DNA from: Planctomycetota bacterium
Lineage (GTDB): Bacteria > Planctomycetota > J058 > JARGOJ01
DNA length: 28,892 nucleotides
Direction: 5' to 3'
Assembly (NCBI GenBank): GCA_029210225.1
Contig: JARGOJ010000008.1
Span: 1 to 28,892 of the forward strand
The notes under the pieces are model-generated. The model made no database searches, had not been told where the DNA came from, and saw only the letters and a program-made list of their open reading frames with translations. Positions within the stretch are counted from its first letter, which is position 1. The number at the start of each line of letters is the position of its first letter. Positions 1-9,109 of the stretch are shown piece after piece. Position numbers and translations under genes: made by a program.

Positions 1-33
1 TGTCGGCGAAGCCTCAGAAAAATGGAGCCTGAA

Positions 34-1440
34 ATGTCAGCAAGTTTAACGTCCTCACTCTTTCTCACCATCAGCCTGCTCAGCTTGGGTTGCAGTGGCG
101 GTTCGGGAGGAAGCGGCGCCACAGCCTCGGGGAACGCTCCAAGTCCCATCGCAGCCCCCACTCCTCCAACCACGACCCCGCCCATAGGAGATTTCTATGT
201 TGCGCAAAACGGCGACGATAGCGCAGCAGGAACTAAAAACGCTCCTTTTGCGAGCCTAGAGCGCGCTCTCAGTCAGGCGGGCCCTGGAGACCTCATCTAT
301 CTAAGGGGCGGCAACTATTTCCCCAATAAAATGACCCGGATCATCGCGGCGGGAACAGCCACCCAACCTATTGTTATTCGCAGTTTTCCAGGAGAGTTGC
401 CAGTCATTAATGGCCGGGATGTACCCGAGGGAAACATTGAACACGCCTCAACACCAACCTGGCTCGTGGATGCGAGGCACTTAAAAATCGTTGGGCCGCT
501 TACATTGACCAATGGTCGAGGCGCAGGACTAACAATTGACGGCGACTCAACGAACATTGTCTTCGAACAGATCGAATCGAGCTATAACGGTCAAACAGCG
601 TCGCGAGGCGCTCACGGATTTTATGTCGCTGGGAGCTGGGCAAACGTAGGCTCCGTCCACTTTCTCAATTGCGATGCCCACCATAACGCAAACCATCGAG
701 TGAAAACCGGTGAGAACGTGGTCCAAAATCAATTCCAACATGGCGATGGATGGCGCATCATGGGCGGGGATGGCATTAGGATTGAAGGCTGCCGCGCCTG
801 GTACAACATGGATGACAACTACGATTTTACCCAGGCTCAAAATGCAATCACTGTCATTGATTCCTGGGCAGCCTACGCGGGCATTGACGATGCCCAAGGG
901 TCTATAACTGGCAACCCAGCGTCCTTTTCCGAAGATGGCCAGGGCTTTAAGATTGGTTACGATAGTGATGTCGCCGAGCATCTGCTCATTCGCGCCGTCG
1001 CCTGGAAGAATAAAGAGAGCGGCTTCTACGCTCGCGGTGGGCGATACACGCTGTTCAATGCCATCTCTTATCAAAACGGCGCCTTGCCTATTTCTACAAT
1101 TCCAGGAAGTATGCGCGGCTTCTATTTTCCTCCCGACCGATTTCTCAGACAACACACTATTCACAACTCACTGGCCTTTGACGATGGATCCGCGACGAGG
1201 GTTGGTCAGGATATGACGAGCAGTCATAATTCCTGGGATCTAAGCCCTCCAGTCACCGCGTCTGACTTCTTGAGTTTAGACGACACTCTCGCCCTCGGGC
1301 CGAGACAGCCTGACGGGAGCCTCCCCCAATCAGACTTCTTACAGCTCGCCCCAGGAAGCCATCTCATTGACGCAGGGAAAGATGTTGGCCAACCGAGTCT
1401 AGGAGCCGCTCCAGACATCGGCGCTTTTGAGAGCCAGTGA
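34..1440 (+). CDS. Beta-helix lipoprotein resembling family 9 polysaccharide lyase
   Basis: This is probably a surface or periplasmic lipoprotein that acts on an acidic polysaccharide. The signal peptide ends in a lipobox (LSLGC, Cys20), followed by a Gly/Ser and then Pro/Thr-rich linker. A DUF1565-type opening (FYVAQNGDDSAAGT, APFASLERAL, PGDLIYLRGGNY) leads into a right-handed parallel beta-helix. The middle resembles PL9 pectate lyases: HGDGW (Asp238), MDDNYDF (Asp260, Asp261, Asp264) and DGQGFKIGY (Lys306). From memory, Pel9A of Dickeya uses a calcium cluster with the same D-D-x-x-D spacing and a lysine base, so activity is plausible. I chose the ATG at 34 because GGAG sits 6 nt upstream; an in-frame ATG at 22 is the alternative and has a weaker site. 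A second beta-helix lipoprotein follows 149 bp downstream. The true substrate is unknown. Confidence is high for the fold and moderate for lyase activity. Confidence 0.8.
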   Translation: MSASLTSSLFLTISLLSLGCSGGSGGSGATASGNAPSPIAAPTPPTTTPPIGDFYVAQNGDDSAAGTKNAPFASLERALSQAGPGDLIYLRGGNYFPNKMTRIIAAGTATQPIVIRSFPGELPVINGRDVPEGNIEHASTPTWLVDARHLKIVGPLTLTNGRGAGLTIDGDSTNIVFEQIESSYNGQTASRGAHGFYVAGSWANVGSVHFLNCDAHHNANHRVKTGENVVQNQFQHGDGWRIMGGDGIRIEGCRAWYNMDDNYDFTQAQNAITVIDSWAAYAGIDDAQGSITGNPASFSEDGQGFKIGYDSDVAEHLLIRAVAWKNKESGFYARGGRYTLFNAISYQNGALPISTIPGSMRGFYFPPDRFLRQHTIHNSLAFDDGSATRVGQDMTSSHNSWDLSPPVTASDFLSLDDTLALGPRQPDGSLPQSDFLQLAPGSHLIDAGKDVGQPSLGAAPDIGAFESQ

Positions 1441-1589
1441 TCAAAAACAAAGAATCATTAAAAACTTCGCTTTCTAGGCCTCATAAATACTTAGCTAGAT
1501 ATTTTTCTCAGAAAACATCGTTCTAAAAACGCGACTCCGGGAGATTCATCTACAGAAGCCTCATACTCTACAAAAACCGGGGAGAGATC

Positions 1590-3674
1590 ATGACATCAGG
1601 GCCCACTCAATCTCAATCAAGACATCGCTATTCACTGACAAAGCTCTGCGCCATTTCCTTAACCGTCTCGCTGATCGCAGCCTGTAGTGGAGGAGGATCT
1701 TCGGGGGGTGGAGGCGGCGCGACGCAAACAGTGTTGAACAACAACCCTAATCCTGGGCCAGTCACTCCGCCGTCTGGCACAGGGACCGTCGTTGCCATTG
1801 CAATGGCTTACAAGGTTCTTCAAGATCGTCAGACCTTTGTTTCCCTCGCCGGCTACTCAACCTTGCAAACTTACAATGGTCGGGGGGCTACAGACTCAGT
1901 CGATCCTGACGTGAGATACGATGATGCCATTAGCACTTGGCGCATCGACAGCCTCCCTAGTTCGGGCACACTCTTTGACGGTCGAACCCCGATTACGACG
2001 ACGCCCTTCGACCTGACAAATAGCTTTGGTCCTGATGGTCTGCTGTATGTTCCCGACCCCGGTTTTTCAGGCAATGATAGCTTTCTTTATCGGGCGGCCG
2101 ACGCCACTGGTTTTAGCGCCAGCGCACTCGTGCAATTGACTGTTGAGTCAAGCCTCTCAGTTCCCGCAGGTATTCCGCCGCTCCCAGTCATTGCCGCGAC
2201 TCCCGCCGCCGATGAAGCAAACTTCAATGCGACCACAGACTGGTATATCGACAATAACCACAACAACGCCAGTGACAGCAATGGCAATGGGACTCCCAGT
2301 GCTCCCAGGCTCACCTTGCCACCAAGCGGTTCGACCTTCGTCGCCGGGGCCCAGGTCTTTATTCGCGGCGGCAGCTATCAATTGAGAGACTCTGCTTTCC
2401 ATCGTTGGGTGGCCGAAGGAAACGCCGCCAACCCAGTGATTATTTCAGGCCTGGTCAATTCGCCGAACAAGCCCGTCATTCAACGTCATCCAAACCGGGC
2501 TAATGAACAGTTGAGGTTCGAAGGAAACTTCGCAATTGTTGAAGGTCTTGAATTCGACGAGGTTGGCTTCTTCCGCCGAAATGAATTGGGGGGACACGAC
2601 CAGGGAAACGTGGTGGTCCGCCACTCTTTCCTTCACGACTATGTCACTTCCAACGGCAATACTCTTGGGGTTTCGAGGGATGGTCTCGGTGAAGATATTG
2701 TTGTTCATGATTGTCACGTCGCTCGCAACGGAGTGGATGGAACCGATCACCATGGCATGACGATCACAAGCGCCCGGATCTGGGTTCTTGATTCGTTGAT
2801 TCATCATAATAGAGGAGATGCGATTCAAGCGAACTCTAATTCAGTGGATGGCCTTTACATCGGGCGCTGTGTTTTTCACTCTGATGGAGAGAACGCGGTG
2901 GATATCAAGCGTGAGATTAATTTCGTCATTGTCGAGAACGTCGCGTTTGACTATCGCCCGACTTCATTCATGGGCAACGGCTCTGATGGCGCAGTCTTTT
3001 TGGCCAATGTTGACCAGTCACAAAATCCACCGGAGCGCTTACTCTTCGGCCGTAACTTCATCTTTGATGCCACCGTTGGCGTCAGGCATCAAGGGCATGA
3101 GATATGGACCGATCAGAATATATTTTGGCACATTCACAACGGCGAAGCGATTAGAATCGGCAATAACGATGACCCAAACGGCAATTACCGGGAGCGGATT
3201 ACCAATAATCTATTCGATTTAGTCGACATGGGCATTCGCAACTTCTCCCCAATTCGCGTCAACGGCGACCGCGTCTACACCGGTAACATCTTCGCACGGT
3301 TAAACCCTGGTTTTGACGTTCATATTCGCGTCGACCGAGGACACGCCGATGGTTCTGAGAGCCCGGGTTTGCAATTAGACTACAATCACTACGCCGCACC
3401 CGCAGCCGTTAGAATTGGCGGAACCACCAATAATCTGGCCGCTCTCAAAACAATGGGCTTTAGTAATAATGGAAGCGAGGGCGACCCTTTACTCACGAAC
3501 CCTGATCAGGGAGATTTCTTGCCTATGTCAGGCTCGCCAGTCATAAACGCGAATATTAAACAGATCACTTACGACGAGTTCCTGGGGTTCACAGGAGAGT
3601 CGATTGACGTCAGTGTTCGAGGTCGTCAAAGGCCGGTCAACGGGGTTTGGGACAAGGGGCCATTCGATCAGTAA
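1590..3674 (+). CDS. Beta-helix lipoprotein with N-terminal Ig/cadherin-like domain
   Basis: A secreted lipoprotein of 694 residues. Basic residues at 11-18 precede a hydrophobic stretch and a lipobox (LIAAC, Cys32), then a Gly/Ser-rich linker. Residues of about 70-190 look like a bacterial Ig/cadherin-like domain: LPSSGTLFDG, then GPDGLLYVPDPGFSGNDSF and a closing ALVQLTV strand. The rest is a right-handed parallel beta-helix of the pectate-lyase superfold, with repeated strands such as NFAIVEGLEFDEV, DIVVHDCHVARNG, ARIWVLDSLIHHNRGDAI and GENAVDIKREINFVIVENV. It ends with a GDFLPMSGSPVINAN segment, common at the end of such helices. A GGGGAGAG site lies just before the ATG. It could be a lyase, an epimerase or a glycan-binding protein; I cannot pick out a catalytic set. 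The neighbouring beta-helix gene suggests a shared polysaccharide target. Confidence 0.8.
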   Translation: MTSGPTQSQSRHRYSLTKLCAISLTVSLIAACSGGGSSGGGGGATQTVLNNNPNPGPVTPPSGTGTVVAIAMAYKVLQDRQTFVSLAGYSTLQTYNGRGATDSVDPDVRYDDAISTWRIDSLPSSGTLFDGRTPITTTPFDLTNSFGPDGLLYVPDPGFSGNDSFLYRAADATGFSASALVQLTVESSLSVPAGIPPLPVIAATPAADEANFNATTDWYIDNNHNNASDSNGNGTPSAPRLTLPPSGSTFVAGAQVFIRGGSYQLRDSAFHRWVAEGNAANPVIISGLVNSPNKPVIQRHPNRANEQLRFEGNFAIVEGLEFDEVGFFRRNELGGHDQGNVVVRHSFLHDYVTSNGNTLGVSRDGLGEDIVVHDCHVARNGVDGTDHHGMTITSARIWVLDSLIHHNRGDAIQANSNSVDGLYIGRCVFHSDGENAVDIKREINFVIVENVAFDYRPTSFMGNGSDGAVFLANVDQSQNPPERLLFGRNFIFDATVGVRHQGHEIWTDQNIFWHIHNGEAIRIGNNDDPNGNYRERITNNLFDLVDMGIRNFSPIRVNGDRVYTGNIFARLNPGFDVHIRVDRGHADGSESPGLQLDYNHYAAPAAVRIGGTTNNLAALKTMGFSNNGSEGDPLLTNPDQGDFLPMSGSPVINANIKQITYDEFLGFTGESIDVSVRGRQRPVNGVWDKGPFDQ

Positions 3675-3826
3675 ATTCTCTGAGAACCCTTCGCTGTTCG
3701 GCCCGACGTAAGCTCCTGCTCACTAGACAACTAATTCAGAACCAACAAAAAGCGAGCCCCTCTTTACGAAACATTGAGGAGGTTCTATTGTATGGGTTTC
3801 CATCTGATTTTCAGGAGCCCTTCTCG

Positions 3827-6025
3827 ATGGCAAAGAGCCCTCTTCTCATTTTGTCCTTCTTTTTATTTTTCGCCGGCTGCAAAGACAAAACAACTGCGAA
3901 ACAAAAATCAACGCAGAATGAGGGTGCTGTCAACCAGAGCGATTCTCCAAGTAAGTCTGCTCCAACGGTAGAGAACGCAGCATCTAAAACGCGCCGTTTC
4001 CAGAACTGTCTTTCCGATTCACTCTCCGCCGATACAAAAGTTGCTAAGAGCAGCATAGCGGAGCTCAAATCAGCGGGACCCGATGTGGTTCCCTTTCTTA
4101 TAGGCAATATCCAAAATAGGCAGCCTAAACTTCGAGAGATCGTATTTCAGATTCTCCTCGATAAGAAAAACGCACTCGAAGTTCATATCGACGTACTCAT
4201 TAAGGCCTTTGAAAACAACCAACACAACTTGGATACACGGACCAAAATATCCAAGCTGTTTCTAATGATTGGGAAGAAAGATCTCACTTCGAAGGCCCTC
4301 GCAAGATCATGTCAGCCCGGCCCGATCAATATGAAGCCCGTCTCACTGGAGGCCCTCAAGACTATGGGCAAAGACGCGAGCCCAGCCATACCTGAGCTAA
4401 TAACCGCTCTGGATAAAGCTGGTCATCGAGAATTCCAAAGTATTCTCATGACCTTGGAAGCCATTGCTTGTAGCGAATCAAAAGAGTGGTTTGTTTACCT
4501 GACCAAAACCTTGCCGACGATCAGCTACAAGCAAAATTATAAGTTGAGCCTCTTCAAGTCCTTTAACAAATTTGGCGATCAAACCATTCCCACTTTGGTG
4601 TTGCTGATCGGACACTCCAATTTCACTCTCAATAACATGGCTAAAATAGAACTGCAAAAGTATGGATCCAAAGTAGTTCCTTCTCTTGTTAATATCATGG
4701 AAGATAATCAGTCGAAATCAAAGGAACAAGTCGTTTCCTTACTCGGCGCCCTAGGGAAAGACGCCGCAGCAAGTATTCCAACACTCTTGAAATACTATCA
4801 ATCAAACAAGATAAAAAACAGAAAGGCCCTCAAAGCAATCTCAACGATGGGCGAGCCGGGTCTTTTGCCCATGAAAGAGTTGTTCAACAAAGAGAAAAGC
4901 TCTCTTGCCGCCGAATGCCTATCTCAAATGGGCGAGAAGGGCGTTGTCTTTCTTGCCAGCAAGTTAAGCTCCTTGAATCTACAAGAAAAGAAAATGGTCG
5001 TACGTCGTCTTTCTCGTTGTCCAAAGAAGTTTGGCAAACAAGTCACTCCATTCCTCTACAACGAGTTAGGAAACTCTGATGAACAGTATTCTAGGAAGCT
5101 AAATGACTGCTTACGGTGGTTTCATGCCGACGCAGAAGCCTCCTTGCCGAAAATATCTGATCTATTCTTAAACAGCTCCCAAAACTCCCGCACCGAGCTA
5201 TTTCATGTACTCGTCTCAATAGGACAAAAGTCGACTCCCACTTTTTCAATGGGACTAACGAGCAAGAGTGCCGAGGTCAGAGAACTTTCCCTCCGGGGTC
5301 TCACCGAGTTGAAAAGAACAGAGTCTAATGTTCATGATATGGTCGTAAAACTCCTGAAAAAGGAGGCAAGTCAGTCGGTACGGAGGGCAGCCCTTAGATA
5401 CTTGAGCGCATTTGAGGAGCAATCAAACAAATCCGTGCCCGTCTTATTGAGATTAGCCACAGAGGGGGAGGATATTGATCGTAGTTCCGCGCTTCAAGCC
5501 TTAGCCAAGATTGGGACAAAAGAAGCCTGCTTGGCCCTCACAAAGTGCCTAAAATCCAAGAACAGCAAGCTGTGGGCCGGTGCATTGAATAACCTGTCGT
5601 CCTTCACTCAGTACAGTGAACTGCTTTATCCCGCGCTTACAAAGATCATCAAGGATAAGAAAACCAAGCAATTCCAAACTTATACAGCGATCAATACACT
5701 CGTCAAACTCAAGGATCAGCGAAAAAAGATTGCCTCTTTCCTTTTGAAAATCTCTCGAGATACTAAAATGGACGTCGCAGTTCGTCGTCATGCAATCATT
5801 GGCCACAAAACGTTTGCCAAACACAGTGCATTGATCACTCCACCCCTTCTAAAACTGCTAAAGGGCAAAGACAGAACTTTGCAAGCCGCGTCTTGTGTCA
5901 CGCTTGGCTCCGTTGGCGTCAAAGACAAAGTGGTCTTAAAGGCTCTCAACAAGGCAAGCCTCTCCAAAGACTCAAAGGTCCGTCAATCTGCCCAATTCGG
6001 ATTGACAGAATTCCACAAGCGTTAA
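3827..6025 (+). CDS. HEAT-repeat lipoprotein
   Basis: A lipid-anchored solenoid protein of about 732 residues, with no enzymatic motif seen. The ATG at 3827 was chosen over an upstream in-frame start at 3647 because AGGAG lies about 9 nt before it and the protein then begins with a clean signal peptide and lipobox (FFAGC, Cys18). A Lys/Ser/Asn-rich linker follows. Nearly all of the remainder is made of tandem alpha-helical HEAT-type units, for example AGPDVVPFLIGNIQNRQ, GKDASPAIPELITALDKAG, GKDAAASIPTLLKYYQ, SKSAEVRELSLRGLTELKR and SKDSKVRQSAQFGLTEFHK. Such solenoids usually serve as protein-binding scaffolds; this partner is unknown. The gene follows the beta-helix genes on the same strand, with about 150 bp between them. 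It is Lys-rich (much AAG/AAA), unlike the preceding gene. Confidence 0.85.
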   Translation: MAKSPLLILSFFLFFAGCKDKTTAKQKSTQNEGAVNQSDSPSKSAPTVENAASKTRRFQNCLSDSLSADTKVAKSSIAELKSAGPDVVPFLIGNIQNRQPKLREIVFQILLDKKNALEVHIDVLIKAFENNQHNLDTRTKISKLFLMIGKKDLTSKALARSCQPGPINMKPVSLEALKTMGKDASPAIPELITALDKAGHREFQSILMTLEAIACSESKEWFVYLTKTLPTISYKQNYKLSLFKSFNKFGDQTIPTLVLLIGHSNFTLNNMAKIELQKYGSKVVPSLVNIMEDNQSKSKEQVVSLLGALGKDAAASIPTLLKYYQSNKIKNRKALKAISTMGEPGLLPMKELFNKEKSSLAAECLSQMGEKGVVFLASKLSSLNLQEKKMVVRRLSRCPKKFGKQVTPFLYNELGNSDEQYSRKLNDCLRWFHADAEASLPKISDLFLNSSQNSRTELFHVLVSIGQKSTPTFSMGLTSKSAEVRELSLRGLTELKRTESNVHDMVVKLLKKEASQSVRRAALRYLSAFEEQSNKSVPVLLRLATEGEDIDRSSALQALAKIGTKEACLALTKCLKSKNSKLWAGALNNLSSFTQYSELLYPALTKIIKDKKTKQFQTYTAINTLVKLKDQRKKIASFLLKISRDTKMDVAVRRHAIIGHKTFAKHSALITPPLLKLLKGKDRTLQAASCVTLGSVGVKDKVVLKALNKASLSKDSKVRQSAQFGLTEFHKR

Positions 6026-6060
6026 CAGGCTGTGGCCCATGTTTTTCTGGTTGATGTCAC

Positions 6061-7299
6061 TCAGTCTTTATTGTCGAGAAAGCGAAAGTCGGCGGATTCG
6101 AAGGGTGCTCCTGAGACCTTATCCTTCCCGGCGAAGGGTAGTATTTTCAGTAACTTCGCCGCGGCTTTCTTCGGTGGAATTCCGTGAGTCAGAATGAGTT
6201 CATAATACATAAACTCAAGGACCGCGCTCGCTCCCCAGTCGACATCCCGAGTGTATCCAGAGATTGGAAATGAGTTCAAACCTTCCAATTCACTTTGTAA
6301 ATTGTTTGCGACTTTTCCTCGCATGACAGAGCAAGCTGCAAAGTGTAGTAATTCAATGTTGTGAGCGTAGGTTAAATGCGGCCCCAGGTCCTTCGCCGTG
6401 ACGGTGTCATCACCGGCCACAAGTCCCTGCGGAGTTCCGTGACTCGCGATCACTAAGACCACCGGCTCGGGGAGAAAAGCAATATCTCGGCACCACTTCT
6501 GGAGGCTCTTTTTATTGCTGAAGCTGCGATGTCGGACACCCACTTTTGCTTGTCGTGCGAAGAAGGCCTTGAGCATCTTGCCAAAAGAGTATTCTTTCTC
6601 GGCCAAGCTGCTTTCCCAATTCGCTTCTAAAACAATAAGCCAGCGGCGCCCAGCTTCAGGGTTGACGCGCTGACCATTCCAATCTGCCCATTCTGTGGAA
6701 TCCTGACTCTTCCAGCGCCCCGAAAAGGACTGACCATCTTTCGCCAGTTGAAACTCTCCCTTGCCCCCAGGCTTTCCCTTCTCCTCGCGATATTGAAAAT
6801 GAAGAGTCCCGCTCTTAATGTCACCCCGGATCTTTGATTCCTGAGTGTAGGCAGAGATTCCCCGGACGGCCTGCCCTTTCTGGATGAGCCTCAGGCGTCC
6901 GTACCGTGTCTTCCAGACGCCGGAGTAATTAGCGATCTTTTGAACAATTCTCTTTCCAGTCCACTCGCCCCACTCTTTTGTGCCTGCGACTCGCCACTTC
7001 CCCTGAAAGCTTTGCTTATCCTTAGACAGAGTAAAGACACCCTCGCCGTTTTCTTCGAGAGCCTTGTACTTAAAAATGAGCTTCGCCCCGACAACCTTTC
7101 CAGAAATGACGCCTTTCTCCCCGTCCCAGATGTAGTAGCCAGTCACCACTGCTTTACTTTGAGTCAGGTGCATCTTCCCGAAGCTACTTTGCCAATCACC
7201 AGAGTAGTCCGCCTCATTCGCGAAGACCGCTGTGGAAAGCGTTAGGAATAGAGAAGTGAGAATTAGAATCATGGAATTGGCACGGGAGGGGTTCAACAT
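6061..7299 (-). CDS. Secreted protein: two lipocalin-like repeats plus CHAT/caspase-like domain
   Basis: An exported protein of 412 residues with a Sec signal peptide (cleavage near AVFA-NEA). Two homologous beta-rich repeats occupy residues of about 32-118 and 125-212: both open YSGxW, continue GxxxLxQ and xxGxI, and close with QSFxGxW, EWxxWxG and a basic residue. The C-terminal half (about 218-400) resembles clan CD cysteine peptidases (caspase/CHAT group). A hydrophobic strand runs into ASHG (His287), and a second strand ends in HFAACSVMRG (Cys323). SGYTRDVDWGASAVLEFMYY then matches the usual closing segment of CHAT domains. The His-Cys spacing of 36 is short but acceptable. Activity is inferred, not shown. 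A GAGAGTGAG site precedes the ATG. The gene is convergent with the HEAT lipoprotein and divergent from the propeller gene. Confidence 0.75.
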   Translation of the reverse strand: MLNPSRANSMILILTSLFLTLSTAVFANEADYSGDWQSSFGKMHLTQSKAVVTGYYIWDGEKGVISGKVVGAKLIFKYKALEENGEGVFTLSKDKQSFQGKWRVAGTKEWGEWTGKRIVQKIANYSGVWKTRYGRLRLIQKGQAVRGISAYTQESKIRGDIKSGTLHFQYREEKGKPGGKGEFQLAKDGQSFSGRWKSQDSTEWADWNGQRVNPEAGRRWLIVLEANWESSLAEKEYSFGKMLKAFFARQAKVGVRHRSFSNKKSLQKWCRDIAFLPEPVVLVIASHGTPQGLVAGDDTVTAKDLGPHLTYAHNIELLHFAACSVMRGKVANNLQSELEGLNSFPISGYTRDVDWGASAVLEFMYYELILTHGIPPKKAAAKLLKILPFAGKDKVSGAPFESADFRFLDNKD

Positions 7300-7498
7300 A
7301 GCTTGCTCACTCTCAATCCGAATGAAGGGGGGAGACTTTTGATCTTAGCTCACAGTAGGGAAAGATTCTCGGACTTTCTCTGCACTGCTCACCGATACAA
7401 CTCAAACGAAGGACATTGAGTTCTAGCTGTCACTCCTTAAAACCCCTTTGCAGGGCTCTATTTCATACAACATCCATAGTCATCCTCAAATTCTGGTC

Positions 7499-7527
7499 TT
7501 GACTTGTTCCAGGCATCCCTCTAAAAC
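7499..7527 (+). promoter_or_regulatory. Probable sigma70-type promoter for the propeller gene
   Basis: TTGACT at 7499-7504, a 17-nt spacer, then TAAAAC at 7522-7527. The -35 box matches 5 of 6 consensus bases and the -10 box 4 of 6. It lies about 68 bp before the start codon at 7595, inside the 295-bp divergent region, in which no other gene is visible. Confidence 0.45.
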
Positions 7528-7594
7528 ACTTACAATCAACAAGGACTATGCCGAGATATTAAAAAGGCTAGTTTAGAGAAAGAGGATCCTCTTC

Positions 7595-8980
7595 ATGAAT
7601 CGTTTCAGAATTCCGTTTCTATGCCTGTTCGCCTTTTTGTTCATGTCCTCCTATTCGAGCGTGGAAGCATGGGACAAAGAACTGGGGGAATTTAAAGGCA
7701 AGTTCTCTACGATGAGAATGGATGAGAAGCGAATCTATTTATTGGTAGGAGATTATTCTCAGTATAAGGTTCACGTCTATGAACGAGAGAATGGCAAGGA
7801 AGTGTGGAGTTATAGTGTCAGTGGAAAAATGACCTTTTTTCACCTGTTTGGAAAGCTCCTCATTGTCGGTGAGGTGGTCCTCGACCCAAAATCCGGACGT
7901 GTTGTGAACAAGATTCCGAAACCAGTCGGCGGCGATCGATATATCGAGAGCGATAAATATTTTTATTATCAAACTGGCTACGATCTCTACTGTATAAATT
8001 CCAAGGGCCGTGTTCGCTGGAAGCAAAGTCTCGCGCCCTTCAAATCGACGACTGTTTTGCTAAACCCGGCAAAGGGAGGAGTGGCGGTCTATGCGACTGA
8101 CGGCTATTACTTCATCAGTAATAAAGGAAAGATAAAAAGGCTCTACCGCCTGCCGAAGAAGTTCGCGAAGGGCTACTCAAACAGTTACACATATCTCAGT
8201 TACAAAGGGAAAAGGGTCATTGTTGCCGTCGCGAATAATAGGACAACGAATGATTCTGTTGTATTTCTTGTTGAACAAGGTCGGGTCAAGAAAAAGCTCA
8301 AGATGAAGGGTATTCGGTATTTCGCTTATGTTTGGCCAGGTCAATGGCGACGGCCCGTTCTTCGGAGAGGAAAGGACGATTTTCTTCCCTTCTCTATTTA
8401 TGAAAAAGACAAAATAGTCGCCTGTGTTGCATTGAATCTCACGAAGCGGGAGTTTTGCCCCAAGCAAAAAATCGAAATTGGCTACACCCCGTTTCATAAT
8501 GGAATGATCTTCGCAAACAGTCGACTTCTCAAAGATATCGTGACTGGGAAGACTTTCCCAAAGTTCTCAAATGTGCTGGGTTACAAGCATCATTGGACAG
8601 CGACAAAGAATGTCGGCGCGGTCGATAAAAAACTCTACATCCTCGACCCGGTGGATGGAACGATCTCTCTCACCAAATTTGAGTTTCCTGTTCCATGGAC
8701 AGAATTGACAAGTCGCAGCGACCGAGCGGCAGTCCGCGAGACCTGGAACGATTCAGAGTTGCTCACAATTTATTCCAAGGACAATGCAGTGAACGAGGCC
8801 GCGGTCGGAGTCGTCGATGTGACAAACGAGACGGTTCACACAATGGTCCATCATAAGAATGTTGCGGCGCTCTCGAACTTTGCTCAGTTTGGGGATAAGA
8901 AGGGTTACGCCGTCTTCTACGTGACGAAATCTCCAGCTGGCGTTCAGAAAATGCAGATCAGCTACAAGAGCTTTCCCTAA
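7595..8980 (+). CDS. Secreted protein of probable PQQ-like beta-propeller type
   Basis: An exported protein of 461 residues of unknown role. The N-terminus is a classical Sec signal peptide (basic start, hydrophobic core, cleavage near SVEA-WDK). The mature part has repeated short beta strands with alternating aromatic and hydrophobic residues. Phrases typical of PQQ-type propeller blades occur, such as VHVYERENGKEVWSYSV, VLDPKSGRVVNKI, LYCINSKGRVRWKQSL and LYILDPVDGTISLTKF. No metal or cofactor set is obvious. AGAGGA lies about 9 nt before the ATG, and a strong hairpin terminator follows the stop. It is divergent from the CHAT-like gene, so the two may share control. The fold is inferred from strand phrasing only. 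Confidence 0.65.
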   Translation: MNRFRIPFLCLFAFLFMSSYSSVEAWDKELGEFKGKFSTMRMDEKRIYLLVGDYSQYKVHVYERENGKEVWSYSVSGKMTFFHLFGKLLIVGEVVLDPKSGRVVNKIPKPVGGDRYIESDKYFYYQTGYDLYCINSKGRVRWKQSLAPFKSTTVLLNPAKGGVAVYATDGYYFISNKGKIKRLYRLPKKFAKGYSNSYTYLSYKGKRVIVAVANNRTTNDSVVFLVEQGRVKKKLKMKGIRYFAYVWPGQWRRPVLRRGKDDFLPFSIYEKDKIVACVALNLTKREFCPKQKIEIGYTPFHNGMIFANSRLLKDIVTGKTFPKFSNVLGYKHHWTATKNVGAVDKKLYILDPVDGTISLTKFEFPVPWTELTSRSDRAAVRETWNDSELLTIYSKDNAVNEAAVGVVDVTNETVHTMVHHKNVAALSNFAQFGDKKGYAVFYVTKSPAGVQKMQISYKSFP

Positions 8981-9018
8981 GTGATTTGTCCGGGCTTGAA
9001 GACTCCAATGTGCAAATG

Positions 9019-9061
9019 AAAGACACCCTGGAATAACGGGGAGTTATTCCAGGGTGTCTTT
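9019..9061. terminator. Bidirectional hairpin terminator
   Basis: A 19-bp perfect inverted repeat (9019-9037 and 9043-9061) with a 5-nt GGGGA loop. The arms end in AAA/TTT, giving short T runs in both directions. It sits between the convergent propeller gene, which stops at 8980, and the GspG-like lipoprotein gene, which stops at 9110. Confidence 0.9.
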
Positions 9062-9109
9062 GTCGTGCAAGCTTCAATCAATTTTAGGAAGCCAATTCTG
9101 GCGAGCGCT

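Noticed and set aside
547..1164. 205-codon minus-strand open frame
   Set aside because: It is antisense to the PL9-like gene and has no recognisable motif.
3647..3826. N-terminal extension of the HEAT lipoprotein
   Set aside because: It overlaps the preceding gene, and the ATG at 3827 has AGGAG and starts a lipoprotein signal.
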